A program made the translations under genes and the position numbers. Source: Ectothiorhodospira shaposhnikovii (GTDB taxonomy: Bacteria > Pseudomonadota > Gammaproteobacteria > Ectothiorhodospirales > Ectothiorhodospiraceae). From it: 64,000 nucleotides of DNA. The stretch is from positions 1 through 64,000 of the forward strand of contig NZ_NRSM01000001.1 of NCBI RefSeq assembly GCF_016584105.1. Reading direction: 5' to 3'. Under the pieces are notes generated by a model that was given only the letters and a program-made list of their open reading frames with translations, was not told the origin of the DNA and made no database searches. Shown in pieces: positions 8,120 to 18,271 of the stretch (the first letter of the stretch is position 1; each line of letters opens with the position of its first letter).

Positions 8120-8162
8120 ACTACATATAGTCTTAAAAATATAAAAAAACTCAACATGTAGT
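8120..8162. promoter_or_regulatory. Paired NrdR boxes upstream of nrdAB
   Basis: Two imperfect palindromes, ACTACATATAGT (8120-8131) and TCAACATGTAGT (8151-8162), match the NrdR box (ACACWATATATWGTGT). Their centres are 31 bp apart, three helical turns, the spacing known for NrdR pairs. They lie directly upstream of a sigma70-like promoter at 8172-8201. NrdR represses ribonucleotide reductase genes when dATP is abundant; the nrdR gene itself is not in the window. Confidence 0.72.
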
Positions 8163-8171
8163 ATTTTCAGC

Positions 8172-8201
8172 TTGTCACTGGCGAAGCACCGGCGCTACAC
8201 T
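8172..8201 (+). promoter_or_regulatory. Probable sigma70 promoter of nrdAB
   Basis: TTGTCA (8172-8177) and TACACT (8196-8201) are separated by 18 bases. Transcription would start near 8208, leaving a leader of about 160 bases before the nrdA ATG at 8367. The leader is GC-rich with possible structure, but no riboswitch was recognised in it. Confidence 0.5.
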
Positions 8202-8366
8202 GCGAGGCGAATGCGCGAAGGCCGATACCGGGCAAGACCCCGACCTGCCGACGCTGCGCCGACCCGAATGACGGGCCGGCTTTTTTACCTGGGGCGGGGT
8301 GTCTCCATGGCGGAACACGCAGCCCGCCGTGTCGGCATTACGCCTCGATGCCATGGGAGTACAAGC

Positions 8367-10838
8367 ATGCAGGCAGTCGCCAGCCATACCAAAACCGAAT
8401 CCTCCGCCACCCGCAAAGGGTCGCCGTTGTCCGGACACGCACAGGCGGCGCGTACCTCCGCGCCCTGCAGCGAACATCACATGCCACTGGATCGCGCTGC
8501 ATTGCGCGCACGCTGCCTGGAGGCCTGTAAAGGCCTGAGCGGCGTTTCCGCCGACACCGTGCTGGAACGCGCCCTGAACGATCTCTACGACGGTGTATTG
8601 CCCACGGCGGTGCGCCAATCCCTGGTGCTGGCCGCACGCACGCTGACCGAGCGGGAACCAGCCTACGCCAGGGTGGCTGCGCGCCTGCTGCTCGACAGCC
8701 TGCGCGAGGAAGTGCTGGGGCACCCCCTCACTCACGGGGACATGGCCGACGGCTACGCCAAGTGCTTCCCGGCGCTGATCGAACGCGGCATCAACGCGGG
8801 TCTGCTCGATCCGCGTCTGGGCGAATACGACCTGCCGCGCCTGGCCGCGGCGCTGGACGCCGATAATGATCTGCGCTTCAACTACCTCGGCCTGCAGACC
8901 CTGTACGACCGCTATTTCCTGCATGTGGACGATACCCGCATCGAACTGCCGCAGACTTTCTTCATGCGCGTGGCGATGGGCCTTGCACTGAACGAGATCG
9001 ACCGCGAGGCACGCGCCATCGAGTTCTACCGTCTGTTGTCATCGTTCGACTTCATGAGCAGCACACCCACATTGTTCAACAGCGGGACGCGACATTCCCA
9101 GCTGTCCTCCTGCTACCTCACCACCGTGTCCGACGACCTGGAGGGCATCTATCAGGCAATCAAGGAAAACGCCCTGCTGCAGAAGTTCGCCGGCGGCCTG
9201 GGCAACGACTGGACCCCGGTGCGCGCTCTGGGCAGCATGATCCGTGGCACCAACGGCAAGAGCCAGGGGGTGATTCCCTTCCTCAAGGTGGTCAACGACA
9301 CTGCGGTGGCGGTGAATCAGGGCGGCAAGCGCAAGGGTGCGGTATGCGCCTATCTGGAGACCTGGCATCTCGATATCGAGGATTTCCTGGAGCTGCGCAA
9401 AAACACCGGTGATGAACGCCGCCGCACCCACGACATGAACACCGCCAACTGGGTTCCGGACCTGTTCATGAAGCGGGTGATGGACGACGGTGAGTGGACG
9501 CTGTTCTCGCCGGTGGACGTGCCCGACCTGCACGATCGCTTCGGGCGCGATTTCGAAACCGCCTATCTGGCCTACGAGGACAAGGCCACGCGCGGCGAAC
9601 TGAAGCTGTTCAGGAAGGTCCCCGCGCTGCAGCTGTGGCGCAAGATGCTCACCATGCTGTTCGAAACCGGCCACCCGTGGATCACCTTCAAGGACGCCTG
9701 CAACGTGCGCAGCCCGCAACAGCACGCGGGCGTGGTGCACAGCTCCAACCTGTGCACCGAGATCACCCTGAACACCTCGGCCGACGAAACCGCCGTATGC
9801 AATCTGGGATCAGTGAACCTGCCGGCCCATCTCATTCGGGGTGCCAACGGGGGCTGGACCCTGGATCACGACAAGCTCGCCCGCACGGTGCGCACCGCAA
9901 TGCGCATGCTCGATAACGTCATCGACATCAACTACTACGCCACGCCCAAGGCGCGTACCGCCAACCTGCGCCACCGTCCGGTGGGCCTGGGGCTGATGGG
10001 CTTTGCCGATTGCCTGCACCGCATCGGCGTGGCCTACGCATCCGATGAAGCGGTGGACTTTGCCGATCGATCCGCCGAAGCGCTGTGTTACCACGCCTAT
10101 CTGGCGTCCTCCGAGCTGGCCGAGGAGCGCGGACGCTATTCCAGCTACGAGGGCAGCCTGTGGTCGCGCGGTGTGTTACCGGCCGACACCCTGGATGCAC
10201 TGGCGGAGGCACGTGGTGGCTTCGTCGACATCGAGCGCGGCGGCACGCTGGACTGGGAGGCCCTGCGCGCGCGCATCGTCCGCCACGGCATGCGCAATTC
10301 CAACTGCGTGGCCATCGCGCCCACCGCCACCATCGCCAACATCGTCGGTGTATCGGCCTCCGTCGAACCCAACTATCAGAACCTGTATGTCAAATCCAAT
10401 CTGTCGGGTGAATTCACCGTGGTCAACGAATACCTGGTGGAGGAACTCAAGGCACTGGCGCTTTGGGACGAGGAGATGATTGCCGATCTCAAATACTTCG
10501 ATGGCTCGCTTGCCCCCATCAATCGTGTGCCGCCCGAACTCAAGACCCGTTACGCCACTGCGTTCGAGATCGACCCGGTCTGGCTGGTGGAGGCAGCGGC
10601 ACGCCGGCAGAAATGGATCGATCAGGCGCAGTCGCTCAACCTCTACGTCGCCGCCCCGTCCGGGCGCAAGCTCGATGCGTTGTACCGGCTGGCCTGGTCA
10701 CGGGGCCTGAAGACCACTTACTACCTGCGCACTCTGGGCGCCACGGCGATGGAGAAGACCAGTGTCTCCAGGGCCGCATCCATCGCCGAGCCGCCGGTCT
10801 GCGCCATCGACAACCCGGATTGCGAGGCCTGCCAATGA
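8367..10838 (+). CDS. nrdA: Class Ia ribonucleoside-diphosphate reductase, alpha subunit NrdA
   Basis: The 823-residue catalytic subunit reduces ribonucleoside diphosphates. Visible are the first active-site Cys in SSCYLTT, the central NLCTEITL segment with the thiyl Cys and adjacent Glu, the radical-transfer Tyr-Tyr pair in [10 protein letters not shown], and the C-terminal shuttle cysteines in [11 protein letters not shown]. Residues from about 38 to 115 look like a shortened or degenerate ATP-cone lacking the usual first strand, so allosteric activity control may be altered. The ATG at 8367 has GGGAGT upstream; longer in-frame starts reach into the promoter and are rejected. Its stop overlaps the nrdB start (ATGA), indicating coupled translation. 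Confidence 0.95.
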   Translation: MQAVASHTKTESSATRKGSPLSGHAQAARTSAPCSEHHMPLDRAALRARCLEACKGLSGVSADTVLERALNDLYDGVLPTAVRQSLVLAARTLTEREPAYARVAARLLLDSLREEVLGHPLTHGDMADGYAKCFPALIERGINAGLLDPRLGEYDLPRLAAALDADNDLRFNYLGLQTLYDRYFLHVDDTRIELPQTFFMRVAMGLALNEIDREARAIEFYRLLSSFDFMSSTPTLFNSGTRHSQLSSCYLTTVSDDLEGIYQAIKENALLQKFAGGLGNDWTPVRALGSMIRGTNGKSQGVIPFLKVVNDTAVAVNQGGKRKGAVCAYLETWHLDIEDFLELRKNTGDERRRTHDMNTANWVPDLFMKRVMDDGEWTLFSPVDVPDLHDRFGRDFETAYLAYEDKATRGELKLFRKVPALQLWRKMLTMLFETGHPWITFKDACNVRSPQQHAGVVHSSNLCTEITLNTSADETAVCNLGSVNLPAHLIRGANGGWTLDHDKLARTVRTAMRMLDNVIDINYYATPKARTANLRHRPVGLGLMGFADCLHRIGVAYASDEAVDFADRSAEALCYHAYLASSELAEERGRYSSYEGSLWSRGVLPADTLDALAEARGGFVDIERGGTLDWEALRARIVRHGMRNSNCVAIAPTATIANIVGVSASVEPNYQNLYVKSNLSGEFTVVNEYLVEELKALALWDEEMIADLKYFDGSLAPINRVPPELKTRYATAFEIDPVWLVEAAARRQKWIDQAQSLNLYVAAPSGRKLDALYRLAWSRGLKTTYYLRTLGATAMEKTSVSRAASIAEPPVCAIDNPDCEACQ

Positions 10839-11962
10839 ATGCCTTTCGCTTCGACGACTGGGATAACGCGCCAGTCACACCCAGTCAGCCCAGGATCACC
10901 CCCCCGACATTTTCTGCCTCCGCGCAGACCATGAGCGATGATCCGTCCGCGCCGCGACCGGCACCGGTCAATCCGATGGACAAGCGCGTGATCAACGGCC
11001 AGGCCGACATCAACCAACTCGCGCCCTTCCGTTATCCGTGGGCCTGGGAGTTCTTTCTCAACGCCAACAGGAATCACTGGACGCCACTGGAGATTTCCAT
11101 GGCCCAGGACGTCCATGACTACCACCACCGGCTCACTCCGGCAGAGCGCCATGTGTTCGAAAACGTGCTGGCCTACCTCACCACCTCCGACATTCTGGCG
11201 ATGCGCAACATCGGTCTGGCGGTGATGGAGAAGATGAGCGCCCCGGAACTCCAGATCTATCAGGCCCGCCAGGTCTATGAGGAGGCCATGCATACCTGGG
11301 CCTACCAGCACTGCATCGAGAGCATCGGCCTGGACCAGCAGGAGATCTACAACCGCTACCGTGTGGTGCCCGAGATCCACGGCAAGATCGTGCTTGCCAA
11401 CCAGCGCCTGGAGCGGGTGATGCGCTCCGACTTCGACTTGAGGAACCGCGACAACCTGCACGAATTTGCACTCTCCTATCTGTTCTTTGCCGGTATTTTT
11501 GAAGGATGCTGGTTCTACAACGGCTTCTCACCGATCTTTGCCCTGCAACGCCGGGGGTTGATGAAGGGCGCGGCCGAGCAACTGCAGTACATCATGCGTG
11601 ATGAAGTGATGCACTGCGCCTTCGGCATCCGCGTGGTGCACCAGTTGCTGCAGGAGGAAAACCTCCAGCTCGACCCACACCGCCTGCGCGAACTGTGGGA
11701 CGAGGCCGAAGCCGCAGAAACGGACTATGCGGGCTACATCCTGCGGGAACCCATCCTTGGGTACTCCGCGACGCTGCATGTGGATCAGTTCCGCTTCATC
11801 GCCAACCGGCGCGCCCGCCAACTGGGGCTGGACGAACCCTTTCCCGGCGCGCAGAACATGCTGCCCTGGCTGGATGAACAGGCCAACCTGAGGAAGGAGA
11901 AGAATTTTTTTGAAACCCGGGTGACCGAATACCAGACCGGTGGAGCATTGAACTGGGATTGA
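10835..11962 (+). CDS. nrdB: Class Ia ribonucleoside-diphosphate reductase, beta subunit NrdB
   Basis: The 375-residue radical-generating subunit has the diiron ligands in order: Asp in the TTSDILA helix, Glu and His in EEAMH, Glu in GIFEGCWFY, and Glu and His in RDEVMH. Tyr four residues past the first His (EEAMHTWAY) aligns with the radical Tyr122 of the E. coli enzyme, so a tyrosyl radical is likely. The start ATG overlaps the nrdA stop. The N-terminal 45 residues are Pro/Ser-rich and not conserved. The C-terminus (TGGALNWD) should dock into NrdA. An 11-bp hairpin follows. Confidence 0.95.
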   Translation: MNAFRFDDWDNAPVTPSQPRITPPTFSASAQTMSDDPSAPRPAPVNPMDKRVINGQADINQLAPFRYPWAWEFFLNANRNHWTPLEISMAQDVHDYHHRLTPAERHVFENVLAYLTTSDILAMRNIGLAVMEKMSAPELQIYQARQVYEEAMHTWAYQHCIESIGLDQQEIYNRYRVVPEIHGKIVLANQRLERVMRSDFDLRNRDNLHEFALSYLFFAGIFEGCWFYNGFSPIFALQRRGLMKGAAEQLQYIMRDEVMHCAFGIRVVHQLLQEENLQLDPHRLRELWDEAEAAETDYAGYILREPILGYSATLHVDQFRFIANRRARQLGLDEPFPGAQNMLPWLDEQANLRKEKNFFETRVTEYQTGGALNWD

Positions 11963-11996
11963 TGGATCTGAAGGAATCCGCCCCCCGGATGAAACA

Positions 11997-12023
11997 GGGT
12001 TGCCGGGCCGGGCCCGGCAACCC
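11997..12023. terminator. Hairpin between convergent nrdB and fadE
   Basis: GGGTTGCCGGG (11997-12007) pairs perfectly with CCCGGCAACCC (12013-12023) around CCGGG. There is no T-tract on either side, so it is a probable bidirectional or Rho-assisted terminator between converging genes rather than a canonical one. Confidence 0.55.
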
Positions 12024-12040
12024 TCAGGCCTGAAGGGGGC

Positions 12041-14521
12041 CTATACGGCGGCGGAATCCGCCCTTTCCCGGCGCCGGCCGGATGAGGGCCTGGCGCCGGT
12101 CGGGGCAAGGGCCTCCGGCGGCAGGGCATCGGTGAGGACGCACTCGTAGCGCAGGTCTTCATAGACCTGCAGCCGTTCGGCTTCCTCTTCGTCGAGCAGG
12201 CCCCGCTCCCGGGCCTGGGCCAGACGCTCGCCGAAGGTCAGGCCTTCCACCTCTCCCCGGGCCACCAGCTTCTGGAAGCGGTCATACAGCGGCTCCACCT
12301 GATCCAGCATGCGCAGGGCCACCTCCATGCGGCCGACGGCATCCTCCCCATCATCCTCGGCCCAGAAGCCGATGCCGGTGAGGCGGTCGCGCACCCCGCC
12401 GGTCTGCATCATGGCCTGGGCGATGGACTGGCCATCCTTGTCCCGGGGCGGGTGGTAGGGACGGCCCAGGGGGAAGACCAGGGCCCGCAGCGCGGCGCCC
12501 AGCAGGGGGCTGGGGAAGTTGCGGAAGAACTCGTCGAAGGCCAGACCGATCTGGTTGAGGGAGTCATCCAGGGCCCAGCGCACGAACGGCAACTCTGCCT
12601 CCGGGCGACCGGCATCCTCGTGGAACTTGAGCACGGCGGACCCCAGATAGAGGTGACTGAGCACATCCCCCAGACGGGCGGACAGACGCTCCTTGCGCTT
12701 GAGTTCCCCGCCCAGCACCCCCATGGCCACGTCGGAAACGAAGGCCAGGGCCGCGCTCATCCGGGTCAGCTGCCGGTAGTAATCGGCGGTGGGGCCGGAC
12801 CGGACCGGTGTCTGCGCCCAGCGGGAACCGGTCAGGCCCAGCACCAGGGCCCGCGTCCCCCGGTTGAGGGAATATCCCACATGGCCGAGCAACAGGCGGT
12901 CGAAGGCGACCAGATCCTCATTGCGCACCGCTTCCATCTCCTGGAACACGAAGGGATGGCAGCGCACCGCCCCCTGGCCGAAGATCATCAGGTTGCGGGT
13001 GAGGATGTTGGCCCCCTCCACCGTGATCCCCACGGGGATGGCCTGGTAGCTGTAACCCAGGTAGTTGCGGGGTCCGAAGATGATGCCCCGGCCGCCGTGC
13101 ACGTCCATGGCGTCATTGATGGATCGGCGCATCATTTCCGTCATGTGGTACTTGGCGATGGCGGAGATGACCGAGGGCTTGATGCCCAGATCGCCGGCGG
13201 TGGCGGTGAGCCGCCGGGCCGCCTCCATGCGGTAGGCATAGCCTCCGATGCGGGCCATGGCCTCCTGCACCCCTTCGAAGCGTCCGATGGGCAGCCGGAA
13301 CTGGCGCCGGATGCGGGCATAGGCGCCGGTCATGCGGAAACTCATGTGCCCGGCCGCGGTGCCCAGGGCCGGCAGGGAGATGGCACGCCCCACCGACAGG
13401 CATTCCATCAACATGCGCCAGCCCTTGCCGGCCATTTCCGGGCCGCCGATGATCCACTCCAGGGGGATGAACACGTCCCGCCCTTCCACCGGACCGTTCA
13501 TGAAGGCCAGTCCCATGGGCAGATGGCGGTCGCCGATGCGGATGCCCGGATGGGCGGCGGGTACCAGGGCACAGGTGATGCCGTGTTCCCGGGGCGCGCC
13601 CAGCAGACCCTCCGGGTCATGGAGACGGAAGGCCAGACCCACCACCGTGGCCACCGGGGCCAGGGTGATGTAGCGCTTGGAGAAACTGACCCGCGCCCCC
13701 AGGACCTCCCGGCCTTCGTGCATGCCCCGGCAGACCACGCCGAAATCCGGCATGGAGGCGGCATCCGAGCCCACGTCGGGACCGGTGAGGGCAAAGCAGG
13801 GGATTTCCCGGCCATCCGCCAGCCGGGGCAACCAGTAATCCTTCTGGGCCTGGGTGCCGTAGTGCAGGATCAGTTCCCCCGGTCCCAGGGAGTTGGGGAC
13901 CATCACCGTCACCGCCGTGGAGATGTTGCGGGTGGCGATGCGGGTCACGACGCAGCTCTGGGCGTAGCTGGAAAACTCCCGGCCACCGTAGGCCTTGGGA
14001 ATGATCAGGCTGAAGAAGCGCTCCTTGCGGATGTATTCCCACACCTCGGCGGGCAGGTCGCCCTGTTCCCGTTCGATGCGATCGTTGTCCAGCATCCGGC
14101 ACAGGTGAGCCACCTGGTGATCCAGAAAGGCCTGTTCCTCCTCGGTGAGTCGGGTCACCGGGATGGACCGCAGACGCTGCCAGTCCGGGTTGCCCTTGAA
14201 CAGCTCCCCTTCCCACCAGGTATCACCGGCCTCCAGGGCCTCCCGTTCGGTGGCGCTCATGGGCGGCAGGCTGCGCTTGAACACCGTGAACAGCCGACGG
14301 CTCAGCAGGCGACGGCGCAGCGTCGGCAGATTCAGCACCAGGGCCAGGGGCGTCAGCACCGCCAGGGTCAGGAGCATCCCCCCATCCGGCAGCAAGCCGC
14401 CGCCCCACAGTCCCAGCGCGTAGAGAAAGACCGCCAGGGTCCAGATCACCAGTGGCGCACCCTGATAGGCCAGGTACACCCCGCCCAGAACGGCCACGGC
14501 CATAGCAATTGCCAGCATCAT
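12041..14521 (-). CDS. fadE: Acyl-CoA dehydrogenase FadE
   Basis: The 826-residue protein has the length and layout of proteobacterial FadE. Two hydrophobic membrane segments occupy the first 70 residues, followed by a flavin-dependent acyl-CoA dehydrogenase core of about 100-560 (ALTGPDVGSDAASMPDFG is the FAD/substrate motif; VHGGRGIIFGPRNYLG follows) and a FadE-specific C-terminal domain. It catalyses the first step of fatty-acid beta-oxidation at the inner membrane. The ATG at 14521 has GAGGTG upstream; the alternative ATG at 14518 is the next codon. It lies 98 bases downstream of fadA behind its own palindromic operator, so it may be both read through from the operon and separately controlled. 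Confidence 0.95.
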   Translation of the reverse strand: MMLAIAMAVAVLGGVYLAYQGAPLVIWTLAVFLYALGLWGGGLLPDGGMLLTLAVLTPLALVLNLPTLRRRLLSRRLFTVFKRSLPPMSATEREALEAGDTWWEGELFKGNPDWQRLRSIPVTRLTEEEQAFLDHQVAHLCRMLDNDRIEREQGDLPAEVWEYIRKERFFSLIIPKAYGGREFSSYAQSCVVTRIATRNISTAVTVMVPNSLGPGELILHYGTQAQKDYWLPRLADGREIPCFALTGPDVGSDAASMPDFGVVCRGMHEGREVLGARVSFSKRYITLAPVATVVGLAFRLHDPEGLLGAPREHGITCALVPAAHPGIRIGDRHLPMGLAFMNGPVEGRDVFIPLEWIIGGPEMAGKGWRMLMECLSVGRAISLPALGTAAGHMSFRMTGAYARIRRQFRLPIGRFEGVQEAMARIGGYAYRMEAARRLTATAGDLGIKPSVISAIAKYHMTEMMRRSINDAMDVHGGRGIIFGPRNYLGYSYQAIPVGITVEGANILTRNLMIFGQGAVRCHPFVFQEMEAVRNEDLVAFDRLLLGHVGYSLNRGTRALVLGLTGSRWAQTPVRSGPTADYYRQLTRMSAALAFVSDVAMGVLGGELKRKERLSARLGDVLSHLYLGSAVLKFHEDAGRPEAELPFVRWALDDSLNQIGLAFDEFFRNFPSPLLGAALRALVFPLGRPYHPPRDKDGQSIAQAMMQTGGVRDRLTGIGFWAEDDGEDAVGRMEVALRMLDQVEPLYDRFQKLVARGEVEGLTFGERLAQARERGLLDEEEAERLQVYEDLRYECVLTDALPPEALAPTGARPSSGRRRERADSAAV

Positions 14522-14564
14522 TTTTGTTCACCTCTTGGTGGCAAGGGCATCCCGCCCCATATAC

Positions 14565-14576
14565 AAACGATCGTTT
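14565..14576. promoter_or_regulatory. PsrA-type operator upstream of fadE
   Basis: AAACGATCGTTT is a perfect 12-bp palindrome in the 98-base gap between fadA and fadE. It fits the pattern AAACG-nn-CGTTT shared with the site in front of the TetR-family gene (21089-21102) and the near-matches upstream of fadD. It fits the published PsrA consensus (GAAAC-N2-4-GTTTC type). The regulator assignment is inferred. Confidence 0.6.
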
Positions 14577-14619
14577 TACACCGGGTCGCATCAACCCGTG
14601 CTTTCCAGGTCCGGCGCGC

Positions 14620-15813
14620 CTACATGCGCTCGAAGATGCCGGCGGCACCCATGCCGGTGCCCACGCACATGGTCACCATGCCGTAGCGGCCGCCGGTGCG
14701 GCGCAGGCCATGGGTCAGGGTGGCGGTGCGAATGGCGCCGGTGGCTCCCAGGGGATGCCCCAGGGCGATGGCGCCGCCCAGGGGATTGACCCGGGCCGGA
14801 TCCAGATCCAGTTCCCGCATCACCGCCAGGCTCTGGGCGGCGAAGGCCTCGTTGAGTTCGATCCAGTCCAGGTCCTGAATGCCCAGGCCGGCGCGGCGCA
14901 GGGCCATGGGCACCGCCTCCACGGGACCGATGCCCATGATCTCCGCCGGCACCCCGGCCACCGCGTAACCGACGAAGCGGGCCAGCGGTTCCAGTCCCAG
15001 GGCCTTCACCTGTCGCTCGCTCATCAGCAGCACGGCACCGGCGCCGTCACTCATCTGGGAGCTGTTGCCGGGGGTGACGCTGCCGGTGGCGGAAAACACC
15101 GGCTTGAGGCGGGCCAGGGCCTCGGCACTGGTGTCGGGACGCGGCCCCTCATCGGTGTCCACCCGACACTCCCGCACGGCGATGCAGTTCCCCTGGGGGC
15201 CCGGCTCCGCATGGCGCACCGTGACCGGCAGGATCTCCCGCCGGAAATGCCCGGCATCCATTGCGGCGACGGCGCGGGCATGGCTCTGCAGGGCGAAGGC
15301 ATCCTGATCCTCCCGGCTCACGCCCCAGCGGACCGCCACCTTTTCGGCGGTCAGGCCCATGCCGTAGGCAATGCCCACCTGGCCCTCGTCATGGAACAGG
15401 GAAGGATTGAACTGGGGACGATGCCCCATCATGGGCACCTGGCTCATGGACTCGGTGCCGGCGGCGATCATCACCTCGCTCTCCCCCAGGCGGATGCGGT
15501 CCGCCGCCAGGGCCACCGCCTGCAGGCCGGAGGCACAGAAACGGTTGACGGTATAGCCGGGCACCCGGTCCGGCAACCCGGCCAGAAGGGCGCCGACCCG
15601 GGCCACGTTGAGTCCCTGGGAGCCTTCCGGCATGGCACAGCCCACCACCACGTCGTCGACCAGGGCCGGGTCCAGGTCGGGACAGGCATCCAGCACGCCG
15701 CGGATGACATGGGCCAGCAGGTCGTCCGGACGGGTGTGGCGCAGATTCCCCCGGGGCGCCTTGCCCACCGGGGTGCGCAGGGCAGAAACAATGTACACAG
15801 CGTTTTCACTCAT
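14620..15813 (-). CDS. fadA: Acetyl-CoA C-acyltransferase (3-ketoacyl-CoA thiolase)
   Basis: The 397-residue thiolase carries the acyl-accepting Cys in [10 protein letters not shown], the catalytic His in [11 protein letters not shown], and the second Cys in [13 protein letters not shown]. It cleaves 3-ketoacyl-CoA to acetyl-CoA and a shortened acyl-CoA, the last step of the beta-oxidation spiral. The ATG at 15813 ([15 protein letters not shown]) has AAGGAG upstream, and the longer in-frame extension has no thiolase similarity. It follows the multifunctional enzyme gene by 32 bases on the same strand, the usual pairing of alpha and beta beta-oxidation subunits. Confidence 0.95.
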   Translation of the reverse strand: MSENAVYIVSALRTPVGKAPRGNLRHTRPDDLLAHVIRGVLDACPDLDPALVDDVVVGCAMPEGSQGLNVARVGALLAGLPDRVPGYTVNRFCASGLQAVALAADRIRLGESEVMIAAGTESMSQVPMMGHRPQFNPSLFHDEGQVGIAYGMGLTAEKVAVRWGVSREDQDAFALQSHARAVAAMDAGHFRREILPVTVRHAEPGPQGNCIAVRECRVDTDEGPRPDTSAEALARLKPVFSATGSVTPGNSSQMSDGAGAVLLMSERQVKALGLEPLARFVGYAVAGVPAEIMGIGPVEAVPMALRRAGLGIQDLDWIELNEAFAAQSLAVMRELDLDPARVNPLGGAIALGHPLGATGAIRTATLTHGLRRTGGRYGMVTMCVGTGMGAAGIFERM

Positions 15814-15845
15814 GATGCATGACTCCTTGCCGTCATCGGTTCGGC

Positions 15846-18257
15846 TCAGTTGCGCAGGGGCTTGCCGGTCTTGAGCATGTGGGCGATCCGCTGCTCGGTC
15901 TGGGGGGTGCGCAGCAGCGCCATGAACGCGGTGCGCTCCAGCTGCAGCAGCCATTCCTCGCTGACGCTGCTGCCGCTTTCCACTTCCCCGCCACACAGGG
16001 CGGCGGCGGCATGACGGGCGATGGCCAGATCGTGGGAGGAGATGAAGCCGCCCTCGTGCATGTTCACCAGCTGGGCCTGCAGATTGGCCAGCCCGGCCTT
16101 GCCGATCACCGGGACAGGCACCGGCAAGGGGGGCCGGTAGCCGCTTTCCACCAGGGCACGGGCCTGCACATGGGCCACGTGCAGGAGCTCGTGGGGATTG
16201 AGCACCACCGTGTCCGAAGGGCGCAGCAGACCCATCTGCCGGGCCTCCCTGGCACTGCGGGACACCTTGGCCAGGGCCACGGTTTCAAAAGCGCCGCGGA
16301 TGAAGGGGAACAGGTCCCCGTCAGGGCTGGACTGGGCCGCCCGCCGGGCCAGTTCCTTACAGCCGCCCCCGGCCGGGATCAGGCCCACCCCGGCCTCCAC
16401 CAGGCCGATGTAGCTCTCCATGGCGGCCACTACATGGTCGCAGTGCATGAGAAATTCGCATCCGCCCCCCAGGGCCAGGCCGCGCACCGCCCCCACCACC
16501 GGGATGCTGGCGTGGCGCAGACGCAGCGTGGCCTCCTGGAAGCGGGCCAGCATGTCTTCCAGGCTGCCATAGTCCTTGCGTTCCAGGGCGGCCAGCACCT
16601 GCTTGAGGTCCGCCCCCACGCAGAAGGGTTCGGTGGGCTGCCACAGCACCAGGGATTGATAGCGCTGTTCCGCCTCGGTCACGGCCTGCAGCACACCCTC
16701 CAGCACGGCGGCCCCCACTGCATGTTGAGGGGTCAGGAAACTGAGGATGCCCACGTCTTCCTGGAGATGCCACAGACGAACGGCCCCCGTATCCAGAGTC
16801 ACATAACGGGGGCGCGAAGGAACCTCTCCCAGCACCCGGTCAGGAAACAGCTGGCGCCGGTACACCGGCAACGGCGAGCGGGCGACATACTCCCGCCCAT
16901 GGGCATCCCAGGAGGTTTCCGAGCGGTGGACCTCGGATACGTCATCCACCCAATCGGGCAAGGGGGCGCCGGCCAGGCTGCGTCCGGCCTGGATGTCTTC
17001 CCGGATCCAGCCGGCCACCCGCTCCCAGCCCGCCGCCTGCCAGGTCTCGAACGGTCCGCTTGCCCAGCCGAAGCCCCAGCGCATGGCCAGATCCACGTCC
17101 CGGGCACTGTCGGCAATCTCCGCCAGCCAGCAGGCGGCGTAATGGAAGACATCCCGCTGAATGGCCCACAGGAAACGGGCCTGGGGATGTTCACTGGACC
17201 GCAGGGCGTCCAGCCGCTCCCCCGGGTCCTTCAGGCTCAGGATCTCCCGCACCGCCTCGTCCATCACCTGGCGAGCCTCCCGGTATCCTCCCTGGGAGGG
17301 GTCAAAGACCTGCAGCAGCCTGTCCTGGCGACGGTAGACGCCCGCCCCGGTCTTCTGGCCCAGGGCCCGCTGCTGGATCAACCCGCCGATCCAGTCCGGC
17401 AGCCTGAAGAAGGGTTGCCAGGGGTCCGTCCGCAGCAGACGGGCCGATCCGTCCACCACGTGAGCCAGGGTATCCAGCCCCACCACGTCCGCGGTCCTGA
17501 AGGTGGCGGACTTGGGCCGGCCGATGGCGGGACCGGTGAGGGCGTCCACCACGTCCGCCCCCAGGCCCATCGCCTCGGCATGGTGGATGGTGGCCACCAG
17601 GGAGAAGACGCCGACGCGGTTGGCGATGAAGTTGGGTGTGTCCCGGGCACGGATCACCCCCTTGCCAAGACCGCCCACCAGGAAGGTCTCCAGGGCATCC
17701 AGCACCTCGGGATCGGTTTCCCGCCCGGGGATCAGCTCCACCAGGTGCATGTAGCGGGGAGGATTGAAGAAATGAACGCCGCAGAAGCGGCGGCGCAGGG
17801 ATTTGGGCAGGACATCGGCCAGGGCATTGATGGACAGCCCCGAGGTGTTGCTGGCCAGCAGGGCATCCTCGGACAGGAAGGGGATGATGCGACCGTAGAG
17901 TTCCCGCTTGAGGTCCATGCGCTCGGCGATGGCCTCGATGACGAAATCGCACTCGGACAGGGCCGACAGGCCGGTGTCATAGTTGGCGGGACGGATATGG
18001 GCGGCATCGGCCGGGTCCGCCAGGGGGGCGGGCTGCATCCTGCCCAACCCCTGGATGGCGCGACGGGCATGGGCATTGGGATCGCCGCCGTCGGCGGGCA
18101 GTTCAAACAGGACCACCGGGATGCCGGCATTGACCAGATGGGCGGCAATCTGCGCCCCCATCACCCCGGCGCCCAGCACGGCGGCACGCCGGATGAAGGT
18201 GGGCGCCGGACGAAAGGGGGCGCCAAGCGCCGCCTGGTGCATCATCACTGAACTCAT
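15846..18257 (-). CDS. 3-hydroxyacyl-CoA dehydrogenase/enoyl-CoA hydratase bifunctional protein (FadN-like order)
   Basis: The 803-residue protein begins with an NAD-binding Rossmann fold (LGAGVMGAQIAAHLVNAG, about residues 20-37), followed by the 3-hydroxyacyl-CoA dehydrogenase domains. It ends with a crotonase-type enoyl-CoA hydratase domain from about 490, with AVRGLALGGGCEF and EAGVGLIPAGGG as oxyanion-hole and catalytic loops. This order is the reverse of E. coli FadB/FadJ and matches the FadN type of Bacillus and many proteobacteria. It would hydrate and oxidise enoyl-CoA to 3-ketoacyl-CoA. The ATG at 18257 follows a strong GGAGGAG. It lies 14 bases after fadD and 32 before fadA. Confidence 0.93.
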   Translation of the reverse strand: MSSVMMHQAALGAPFRPAPTFIRRAAVLGAGVMGAQIAAHLVNAGIPVVLFELPADGGDPNAHARRAIQGLGRMQPAPLADPADAAHIRPANYDTGLSALSECDFVIEAIAERMDLKRELYGRIIPFLSEDALLASNTSGLSINALADVLPKSLRRRFCGVHFFNPPRYMHLVELIPGRETDPEVLDALETFLVGGLGKGVIRARDTPNFIANRVGVFSLVATIHHAEAMGLGADVVDALTGPAIGRPKSATFRTADVVGLDTLAHVVDGSARLLRTDPWQPFFRLPDWIGGLIQQRALGQKTGAGVYRRQDRLLQVFDPSQGGYREARQVMDEAVREILSLKDPGERLDALRSSEHPQARFLWAIQRDVFHYAACWLAEIADSARDVDLAMRWGFGWASGPFETWQAAGWERVAGWIREDIQAGRSLAGAPLPDWVDDVSEVHRSETSWDAHGREYVARSPLPVYRRQLFPDRVLGEVPSRPRYVTLDTGAVRLWHLQEDVGILSFLTPQHAVGAAVLEGVLQAVTEAEQRYQSLVLWQPTEPFCVGADLKQVLAALERKDYGSLEDMLARFQEATLRLRHASIPVVGAVRGLALGGGCEFLMHCDHVVAAMESYIGLVEAGVGLIPAGGGCKELARRAAQSSPDGDLFPFIRGAFETVALAKVSRSAREARQMGLLRPSDTVVLNPHELLHVAHVQARALVESGYRPPLPVPVPVIGKAGLANLQAQLVNMHEGGFISSHDLAIARHAAAALCGGEVESGSSVSEEWLLQLERTAFMALLRTPQTEQRIAHMLKTGKPLRN

Positions 18258-18271
18258 GGACTCCTCCATTA

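Noticed and set aside
14522-14619. A sigma54 or sigma70 promoter for fadE overlapping the palindrome
   Set aside because: No pair of hexamers with acceptable spacing could be found, although the operator suggests a promoter exists.
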